Source: Brachypterus glaber (taxonomy: Eukaryota > Arthropoda > Insecta > Coleoptera > Kateretidae). Taken from it: a stretch of 64,000 nucleotides of DNA. Position 1 is the stretch's first letter. Every line of letters begins with the position of its first letter. This document shows positions 56,331-64,000 of this stretch, piece after piece. The notes beneath the pieces are model-generated. The model was not told the DNA's origin and did no database searches. It saw only the letters and a program-made list of their open reading frames with translations. Location: the NCBI GenBank assembly GCA_958510825.1, contig OY294045.1, forward strand, positions 13,753,916 through 13,817,915, written 5' to 3'. Position numbers and translations under genes: made by a program.

Positions 56331-56518
56331 ATGTATATGTCACAGCCTTTTGAAGTAATTGGCCGTTTCATGAAAAGGCTGGACGGTTCATGAAATGCTA
56401 CCACTACCAAACCAAACCAACCAACCAGCCAACCAACATCAAATCATCCAAACTTCATGAACCGTCCAGCCGTTTCATAAAACGGCCAATTACTTTAAAA
56501 GGCTGCGACATATACATA
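56331..56518. mobile_element. ~190-bp foldback
   Basis: ATGTATATGTCACAGCC and GTAATTGGCCGTTTCATGAA pair with TTTCATAAAACGGCCAATTAC and GGCTGCGACATATACAT. Loop is AACC-rich. Confidence 0.85.
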
Positions 56519-56520
56519 TA

Positions 56521-56680
56521 TGAAAGTATGTGGAAATAGTATATTACATAACTAGTGTGGAAAGTGACATATTTCACGCGAATGGGAAAGTTTACGAACA
56601 AGCCGCTAGGCGAGTAAGGAAACCCCACGAGTGTATGAAATACACTTTCCAACGAGTTATGTATACTATTTTTCCTACGA
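56521..56680. repeat. hairpin head with GAAAGTG arms
   Basis: AGTATATTACATAACTAGTG and GGAAAGTG pair with CACTTTCCAACGAGTTATGTATACT. The loop carries GCTAGGCGAGTAAGG. Followed by TTTCCTACGATC, which recurs near 57490 in reverse. Confidence 0.75.
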
Positions 56681-57036
56681 TCCCGAAAAAATATGAAGTT
56701 TATTTTAATATTTTCTAATTTTTATTAATTTTTAAGAAAAGCAAAGCACAAATAAATTATAAAGAGCATACAAATTTATATATGTAGGTATGTCAAACAG
56801 GAAATATGATTTTCATTTAGCTTTAGTTTTTTTGGTTTTATATTTAATACAATACATATCTGTTTAATGGGTTGCCTATTCCTAAATAAATGCAAACTTG
56901 ATTTACTTATTAAATTAGATTTCTGTGGTTATGCTGCCATATAAGACAGTAAAATTGTACTGTTTTACTTTTTATAAAAAAAATACTGCGTATGTTAATG
57001 TTTTTTATGTAATGTAAGTGCCTATTCACAAGCTCG

Positions 57037-57144
57037 CATAAGAACATAAAACATAACAATGCGATGCCGTGATTGACTTGATGGGCGACCATGTATCTTG
57101 TAAGCCAATCACGGCATGGCATTCTTATGTTTTATGTTCTTATG
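57037..57144. mobile_element. ~108-bp foldback
   Basis: CATAAGAACATAAAACATAA and ATGCCGTGATTG pair with CAATCACGGCAT and TTATGTTTTATGTTCTTATG. The antisense frame at 56910-57122 overlaps and is unsupported. Confidence 0.88.
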
Positions 57145-57705
57145 GAAGCTTCTGGATATGCCTTTAAGGCAACTAAATACAAAAATTAAGTAATTTTTGT
57201 AAGATCTAGACTGTCTAGACTAGATAGTAATGGTCAAAATAGTAACGTTATAACTATAGTTTTTATTTTTTCTTAAAATATATAAAAGGCTGTGGTGAAA
57301 GGTGAAAAATGGTTTATAAAACAAGGTGAATAAAATTCGTAGAATCTACGAGGTAAATATTTAAATAAAATTAGGAAAACCTCCATACATAAATATCACA
57401 CGAGTCTGATATAAAAATATCAAACTAGTGCGATATGAGGCGTTTTCTAAAGAACAAAAGAGTGTGCTAAATGTCATTTTCATAGAGGATCGTAGGAAAA
57501 ATACATTTAAGTGAAATAATAAGTATTCGATAAAACGTTTTATTGAATAAATGAAAAGTCCAAACAGTTACTGACCACTCAAAAATTCAACCACTTAACA
57601 TACGACTTCGTGGGTTATATTCTCGATGGCAAAATGTTATTTAAATTAAGGTGGGTGAGCCAGTTATTGTCATGTTCCGAATATTGCCACTTCCTCTTAA
57701 ACTTG

Positions 57706-57935
57706 TTAGTTCGTCCTCTGTGTCAAAGATGTCGCTGCCATGTTGTATCTGAATCCAGTTAGTAATGTCGTACACAAAAACGCAGTTCGTGTTTCGTGCT
57801 CTTCCCCTATAAAAACTTTGCTGACTGTCGCAGGATGGCTAGCATCGATTATTGCAGGGCAAAACGTTATAAGGTTGGCACAAACATGCACTTTCTTGGC
57901 CTATACTGTGTTTCACTCAATAAAAAATCGAAAAG
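57706..57935. other. GC-richer island open in several frames; possible exon
   Basis: On the plus strand a frame from 57710 reads FVLCVKDVAAML, NPVSNVVHKNAVRVS and LLTVAGWLASIIAGQ to KNRKG; a pyrimidine-rich acceptor (CTTGTTAG) precedes it and AAAAG|GTAATT follows. The minus strand is also open in two frames, one reading SDIFDTEDELTSLRGSGN. I recognise no family and cannot choose the strand. It could be an exon of an unseen gene, a RalGPS 5' leader or transposon coding debris. Confidence 0.3.
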
Positions 57936-58773
57936 GTAATTTTTTAAGATTGTTGTCTAAGTAGCTCCTAATATTATCATGCGAAGTAGTTAACAACAAA
58001 AAAAAAATGAAAAACACAAAAACAACAAGAAAAGAAAGTAGCGAAGAAATCAGAGAGGTCTGAATCTTGGTTCTGCGTTTTATTCAAAAAGAATGGCCAG
58101 GCCGATATGAGATTGTAATCCAGTGCGTGGGGCTTTGTAAAAACGACAAATTGTTATTTAAGTGTCCAAATTGTACCGCTGGCAGTACCCTGGCAATATT
58201 TGGGAAATGGGTTCCTAATATTGTCAGTATGCGATCTTAAAAAAAAAACAATAATATTTTTTGAAGCTCCTGCAGTTAGTTTATTTTTTACCCATTAGAA
58301 TAAAGATATATTATTTACATAATCTGGAAATTCATCCAATCTTTTTTATACTTTTATAGTCCCTGTTTGACATTCTCCAATGTCATTTTTAACTTGTTTA
58401 TTACTATTTTTTAAGTTTTAAATTGTGTTTAAATTGTATAATTCTTTAATTTTAATGTAAATTCTAACTTATTAAAATGTTTTTATAATATTAGTAGTAT
58501 CTGATGATGTTAACGTAAATAGTTAACGAAACTGCAGTAATAAACAATTTTATCACACGTGAAGTTTGACTAAAATAAAATAAAATTTAACCTAGATATA
58601 TTATTTGTTAATACAGTAACGTTTCAGGTGATTACAAATAAATTTGAATGCAGTAAAAAGTTAAATATATTAACATAGCATTAATTAGCTCATCCACCTT
58701 ACTAGTACTAAGAATTTGTTACCGTATGAAATACTGAACGATGTTGTATATTTTGAACCCCTTGCAACTTTAC
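57936..58773. other. unassigned AT-rich DNA
   Basis: No supported gene. The part near 58060-58210 is slightly richer in G+C but stops are frequent in all frames. Confidence 0.45.
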
Positions 58774-59175
58774 TTATTGAATACAATTTGTTACAGTAAG
58801 AATAACAGAACAACCTTATATTTTACTATAACAAGTTGTATTCAATAACTAAGGTGCTAGAGGCTCCAAATATACAAAATCTTTCAGTATTTAACACGGT
58901 TACAATTTCTCAGTGTACCATAAATATTTGTCGATAATCTTAGTAATTTCGTACATATTTTTGGGATATTCTAAAATAGAATTTGGGGTAGTAGTTAAGG
59001 GGGATATAGTTTTATAAAAAGGCATGTTAAATTTATCATGCCATGAAAATATCCGGTGAAACAGTACATAGTAATACATTAGTATTGAGCAATCTAGTAT
59101 ATAGGTACTACAAATTTTCATTTTAACATGCCCATTATAATACTATTCACAGCGCCTGCGCTAGAATAGTATTAT

Positions 59176-59641
59176 CGAGGGACTGACCGCGAGGAAATCT
59201 TTTGTACAAGCCAAAGGAACTCAGGAGGAACTCTGGAGGAACTCCGGGACAAAGCTTTTTTTCGTGAATTCGTGAAGGTAATTTGCCAATTTTTGCTTCG
59301 AAGGGGTGCCAAGTTTAGTAGAAACTGTCAGGGACAAAGTTGTTTTTCGTGAAGGTAATTTTGGGGCGCCAATTCTTGTTTCTAAGGGGCGCCAAGCCTT
59401 GGTTGAAACCGTCAGGGACAAAGCTTTTTTTAGGGTGCCTTATTGGCAGTAGTGCTTGCATAGCAGTAATTTCTGCAGCTTATTTGCCAAAAATTACCCC
59501 TTCCAGAGAGGAACTCTTAAGGAACACAGGAGGAACTCCCAAGGAACTCTGGAGGAACTCGAGGAACTCTGAAGAAACTCTGAGGAACTCTTTACAAAAA
59601 GGAACTCTTTTGTACAAATTTCAGACGCGGTCAGCCCCTCG
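59176..59641. mobile_element. 466-bp hAT-like element with AGTATTAT target duplication
   Basis: Ends CGAGGGACTGACCGCG and CGCGGTCAGCCCCTCG match at 15 of 16. AGTATTAT flanks both sides (59168-59175, 59642-59649). Tandem copies 2 and 3 show the unbroken site. The interior holds many GGAACTC and GGCGCCAAG repeats; the 158-codon frame at 59340-59816 is repeat translation. Confidence 0.93.
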
Positions 59642-60102
59642 AGTATTATACAGTAGTTTCGAATTTTCCAAAATTTTCAAAACTCGTCCTGGGCAAAAAT
59701 TCTTGGATATAAATTTGTTTCATGAAAAAACAAGAAACTTATTTTTTTATTTGTCCGTCTGTCTGTCTCTGTCTGATGTCACGATTTTTATAGACATGAT
59801 AACAAAAGAACTTTAATTATTGAATACAATTTGTTACAGTAAGAATAACAGAACAACGTTATGTTTTACTATAACAAGATGTATTCAATAACTAGGTGTT
59901 CCAAATATAAAAAATCTTTCAGTATTTAACACGCTAACAATTTCTCAGTGTACCATAAATATTTGTCGATAATCTTAGTAATTTCGTATATATTTTTAGG
60001 ATATTCTAAAATAGAATTTGGGGTAGTAGTTAAGTTGGGGGATATAGTGTTATAAAAAGGCAAGTTAAATTTATCATGCCATGAAAATATCCGGTGAAAC
60101 AG

Positions 60103-60188
60103 ATGTACATACTGCCCTGTTAAGCTGAAAAGTCCTATCTACATAGGTTTAACATATACAGATAGGACCTTTCAGCTTAGAAAGGCAG
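60103..60188. mobile_element. ~84-bp hairpin insertion in tandem copy 2
   Basis: CTGCC, TAAGCTGAAAAGTCCTATCT and its inverse AGATAGGACCTTTCAGCTTA, GGCAG. Absent from copies 1 and 3 at the same point. Confidence 0.88.
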
Positions 60189-60959
60189 CATAGTAATACA
60201 TTAGTATTGAGCAATCTAGTATGTAGGTACTGAAAATTTTCATTTTAATATGCCCATTATTATACTATTCACAGCGCCTGCGCTAGAATAGTATTATACA
60301 GTAGTTTCGAATTTACCAAAATTTTCAAAACTCGTCCTGGGCAAAAATTCTTGCATATAAATTTGTTTCATGAAAAAACAAGAAACTTATTTTTTTATTT
60401 GTCCGTCTGTCTGTCTCTGTCTGATGTCACGATTTTTGTAGACATGATAACAAAAGAACTTTAGTTATTGAATACAATTTGTTACAGTAAGAATAATAGA
60501 ACAACGTTATGTTTTACTATAACAAGATGTATTCAATAACTAGGTGTTCCAAATATACAAAATCTTTCAGGATTTAACACGCTAACAATTTCTCAGTGTG
60601 CCACTATAAATATTTGTCGATAATCTTAATAATTTAGTACATATTTTTAGGATAATCTAAAATAGTATTTGGGGTATTAGTTAAGTTAGGGGATATAGTG
60701 TTATAAAAAGACACGTTAAATTTTATTATGCCATGAAAATATCCGGTGTACTGCTACATAGTAATACATTAGTATTGAGCAATCTATTTATAGTATGTAG
60801 GTACTATTTTTTTTTCATTTTAACATGCCCATTATTATACTATTCACAGCGCCTGCGCAAGAATAGTATTATACGGTGGTTTCGAATTTTCCAAAATTTT
60901 CATAAATCGTCCTAGACAAAAAATTCTTGGATATAAACTGACAAAATTTTGTACACCTT

Positions 60960-61110
60960 TAGAAGGAAATCTTTAAAGATTACCTCGAGTTTGTAAGATT
61001 TACTCCGAAAAGGAGGAAATTTTAAAGATTTCCTTCGGATTAGCTCGTAACCTTCAAAGATTTCCTCCAGATTACATCCAATTTGAACACCTTTGCCGTT
61101 TACCCTTTGG
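60960..61110. repeat. GAAATCTTTAAAGATT short-repeat cluster
   Basis: AAGATTTCCTC, AAAGATTACCTC and their inverses recur several times. It interrupts the third CACAGCGC copy, whose sequence (GGATATAAATTTG) resumes at 61109. Confidence 0.65.
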
Positions 61111-61502
61111 ATATAAATTTGTTTTAGAAAAAAAAAGAAACTTTTTTTTTTATTTGTTTGTCTGTCCGTCTCTGCCCGATGTCACGATTTTTTTAGACAC
61201 GATCTCAAGAACAAATAAACGGATAGACTTGAAATTTTCAGGAAAGATCAAGTTCTATGAGGGGAAGATCTCTACTGTTTTTTAAAAAAAAAAAAACTTT
61301 TTTAAAAATTAAAATTTCGTTTTTCGCAAAAAGAAAAATGAAAAAAAAAATATTTTTCTTTTGTTTTTTTTATTTTTTTTTTCAAATTTTTTTCCTTTTT
61401 CAAAAAAAATAAACTTTTTTGGATTTGGGAAAATGCAATATACCATTTAACGCGTATAGTATATAATGGAATGCGTAGCATTACATATTTTTACGGCTTG
61501 TT
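61110..61502 (+). repeat. CACAGCGC hairpin-family repeat, right part
   Basis: Continues the copy that started at 60833 and ends with GTATAGTATATAATGG, GCGTAGCATTACATA and ACGGCTTG, the same right tip as 21190-21829 and 33485-34037. Confidence 0.75.
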
Positions 61503-62810
61503 AGGTTATACTACCTTGCTTATTTAAAAAAAGATTTTGGTGTAACAACCAGTCACGTTTATACACAATAACTATAGTTTTGATGTCAACCAAATTGACA
61601 TCAAATAACTTAATAGCTTTACGATTAAAATAAGGTTAAATTATCTAATTTTAGTCCATTAAAGTCAATTTAGTACGCGAACTAAAGATTTAGTTCCTAT
61701 TGTCCTAGGCCAGTCTAGATTGCATCATTTCTGTCTACTGTTTCAGAGCGAGGGCCAAGTGTGACGTCCCACCAAAAACTGACCTACTGAAAAGACTTTT
61801 TAACATACTGATAAGAAGAATTTTTTAGAATAGTTTAATCTATCTATTCATATTTTGGCGGTCGGAATTGCTTCATGGTGTTACCATAAGATGGCAGCAC
61901 TGACAAATTGTAAACTCGCAGTGTTATATTTCGCGACAAAAGTTGAATATCAAGGACAGTCATGTCAGATTTCGATTTTTTGTACAATAAGTTCTATAAA
62001 GCTTATGGTAAAGCGCATCCCGAGAAATCAAAACAACCTGTGCAAATTGAAGTTAATAAATTATGACTTAATTAAGCTTAATTAACCTCAAAAAAAGAAA
62101 AACTGTTGTTAAAGATACGGAACAAGAAATTAAAAATTAGCAACAAGTCGCCACGGAAAACAAGGCAACATTGTTATGAAGCTGAAGTTTGTACTTTAGA
62201 AAACTCGCCGCAAGCGGCTTGTTTTCTAAACTTGTACTCGTGCGCTGAAAAAGTGTTATGGAATAAGTACTTCAATATACTATTTGAATTTTCGATGCAA
62301 AAAAAAAACGTTGCAAACTTCAGCTTCCTCCATTGTGACGTCACATAGGCGGGAGTGCCTTGTGTGTGTGACATTTGGAAGGGGGGGTCTAAAATCACCT
62401 AAAAAGGTGTGACGTATTTTATGGACGACCTCTTACAGACCAAAACAAATGAAGACAAAACCGGAGAAAGAGTGACCACGAAAGTGGAATCACATCTTAT
62501 AAGAAAAAACGGTATTTCTGAAATACCCATATCTCGCTTATTGGCGAAGCCAGGCAGTATATTGATAATTTTTTTGCTTAGTGAAAATAAATTAAAAAAA
62601 TAGGTCACAGAGTCGCTTTTTTGGTTAATTAGGAGTTAACAACTGTGAATAATACATCAGCAATACTGATCGATAGTAGACGTAGCCCTATACTTTTGTC
62701 ACCTGGTATGAAAGTATTTCAATATTATGTGTATTTTGCAACTGGCTAAGTACCCAAATCATGCTTAATAAGTACTACTTACCCTGGACAACAGAAATAT
62801 CGGTCGATAT
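61503..62810. other. unassigned DNA with repeat-like segments
   Basis: AAGCTGAAGTTTG near 62179 is inverted at 62312 (CAAACTTCAGCTTC) and encloses AGAAAACTCGCCGCAAGCGG. GTGACGTATTTTATGGACGACC at 62409 looks like a common insect transposon tail. Frames of 64-80 codons on both strands overlap here and have no support. Confidence 0.4.
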
Positions 62811-63128
62811 GGTTGTTTGTTTTTTTAACATCGTGCTATTCTACTTAATTAAGCATCCCCTAAGGGAACGTTCAAGTATTACGTGACGCTCTAGGGGGGG
62901 TCTCTAAAAAATTACCAAATTTTGCGTTACGTAATACTTGAACGTCCAGGACTTGTATGAGTAAGTAGTAGAGGGAACCACCGGCTTATAATGACTTTCG
63001 AACCAGTTTATAGGGAGTGTCCGCTTCACTTATCGCCTTTGCCAAATTTCAATTATTAATTAACTGAAAAGGGCAAAATAGCGCCAGTGAGAATCGAACT
63101 CACGCTTGTCATACATTGTCTTCTCTGG
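62811..63128 (-). mobile_element. tRNA-derived SINE, copy B (reverse), with nested MITE
   Basis: On the minus strand: GTGAGTTCGATTCTCACTGG (B-box region), the same body as copy A, and an A-rich tail (TTAAAAAAACAAAC). The tRNA head before the B box is missing or diverged. The body is split at CCCCTAA|GTCCAGG by the MITE 62864-62944. Confidence 0.85.
62864..62944. mobile_element. GGGAACGTTCAAG MITE nested in SINE copy B
   Basis: Follows TAA, starts GGGAACGTTCAAGTATTACG, ends CGTAATACTTGAACG. The last bases and right TAA are missing where it meets TCCAGG. SINE copy A gives the empty site CCCTAAGTCCAGG (reverse). Confidence 0.9.
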
Positions 63129-64000
63129 ATTCCAAAATTTATGAAAATATGTTTAAGAAAATTAATTTCAAAATTAAAATTATTAACTAACTCCTAAAAA
63201 AGTATACTAACTAGCATAGTATACCAGAGAGTATAGGTACTATTAAATTGTTTTCCAAAATTAAAAAGAAGGTACTCTAAATTCAAGCGACATTGAACTT
63301 AAAATAAAAAACGTTTGGGGCGAATAGAAGATCGTTAATAACACTAGGCAACAAATCGCAACTTTTTTTTTGCCCCGATCGGAAAGTAAATTTTTCTTAC
63401 TAATTTGAGGGCGTAGAATCCGTATCTAACCTTTGAAAAATTCCAGCACCTAAAATTTTTGAGATATAAGTCCAGGAAATAATGACTTTTTTTTCATAAT
63501 CTTAAAAAAATATAGGATTTTGAAAATTTTAGGGTATATTAAAAAAAAAATACGAGGAATTTAAAAATATATATGTCAAGGACCTACTGTCACAGTAAGT
63601 ACGCGAAAAAAATAAAAATCTTAAAATGAAAGTGCATAGTTTACTTAATTGCTCATTTGTGGCAAAACTATCAAATTTGTATAAAAAATTTATGGGACTT
63701 AATTTGTAGATTATAAAATTATCTGCATGGCGATAAGCTTGTCCCCTTAGGCACCCCTCTCCTTACCCTCCACCCCCACTTAGTTTTATCACAGTATCCA
63801 TTTTTTTAAATATTTTTTTTTCATAATATCCCTATTTATTCTAACTATGAATTTAAAGTTTCCATGTTCTGTTGGGTATTTTTTAATATTGCGTCGCCGA
63901 ATCGAAATTTGTCAGAATATATTTATCTCCCATGAATTTAGAACAAAAGAGGGCTAAAATAATGATTTTTTACCACTTTTATCTCATTTTTCTCAGAAAC
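63129..64000. other. AT-rich DNA to window end
   Basis: Simple A/T-rich sequence without supported gene or element ends. Confidence 0.5.

Larger units (their letters stand above)
58774..60950 (+). repeat. three tandem copies of a ~565-570-bp unit
   Basis: Units begin at 58774, 59817 and 60465 (TTATTGAATACAATTTG). Each runs through TTTCAGTATTTAACACG or a variant, CATGAAAATATCCGGTG and CACAGCGCCTGCGC. The third departs from the pattern after about 60950. Spacings of 1043 and 648 bp become nearly equal when the 466-bp element plus its 8-bp duplication and the ~84-bp hairpin insertion are removed. Confidence 0.93.

Noticed and set aside
59340..59816. 158-codon open frame
   Set aside because: Runs through hAT-like element interior, its end, target duplication and the flanking repeat; composition is repeat-derived.
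61855..62608. Small genes on both strands near 62 kb
   Set aside because: Overlapping frames of 64-80 codons in a region with inverted repeats and transposon tail motifs; no domain, splice or start support.

Overview
The window looks like AT-rich, transposon-riddled nuclear DNA of an insect. A beetle is my best guess, but the species cannot be fixed from the sequence. The evidence is three spliced genes with GT-AG introns: an epsilon-type glutathione S-transferase (GST), an insect UDP-glycosyltransferase (UGT), and a RalGPS guanine-nucleotide exchange factor. They sit among dozens of short inverted-repeat elements and decayed retroelements. Almost every open frame outside these exons is chance or repeat-derived.

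Layout. 1-4600: repeats and AT-rich DNA. 4610-16256 (+): a GST gene with two alternative, equal-length, same-phase first coding exons (1a at 4610-4744, 1b at 7318-7452), a shared exon 2 (13573-13776) and a shared exon 3 (15942-16256). Exon 1a+2+3 gives 217 residues. The introns hold a tandem duplication, a tRNA-derived SINE, long-armed foldback elements, and a hAT-like element with an 8-bp target duplication. 17590-17765: a dead non-LTR reverse transcriptase scrap. 18147-22375 (+): a complete three-exon UGT of 523 residues. 22454-24520: foldback elements between UGT and RalGPS. 25071-50370 (-): RalGPS in eight coding exons, 617 residues from the first in-frame Met; its own promoter and 5' UTR are not identified. 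Its introns contain a ~2.4 kb palindrome, hAT-like and Harbinger-like elements, a dead Ty3/gypsy pol scrap and a possible recombinase-derived micro-ORF. 50400-64000: no confident gene; repeats, a three-copy tandem array of a ~565-570 bp unit, a second SINE copy and one ambiguous open island at 57.7 kb.

How the genes relate. The GST and UGT are phase II detoxification enzymes on the same strand about 1.9 kb apart. The GST is a cytosolic glutathione conjugator and the UGT an ER-membrane sugar transferase. RalGPS is an unrelated signalling gene that converges tail-to-tail with the UGT, whose stop lies 2.7 kb from the RalGPS stop. Nothing indicates an operon or shared control.

Most notable: the duplicated catalytic exon of the GST; transposon insertions dated by paralogous empty sites; a MITE family with 3-bp target duplications (TAA, TTA, ATA); a family of repeats headed by large hairpins, one abutting the exon 1b splice donor; and a perfect 56-bp palindrome spanning the end of a hAT-like element. 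Exon borders were inferred by eye from splice consensus, reading phase and family resemblance. No alignment or RNA evidence was available.
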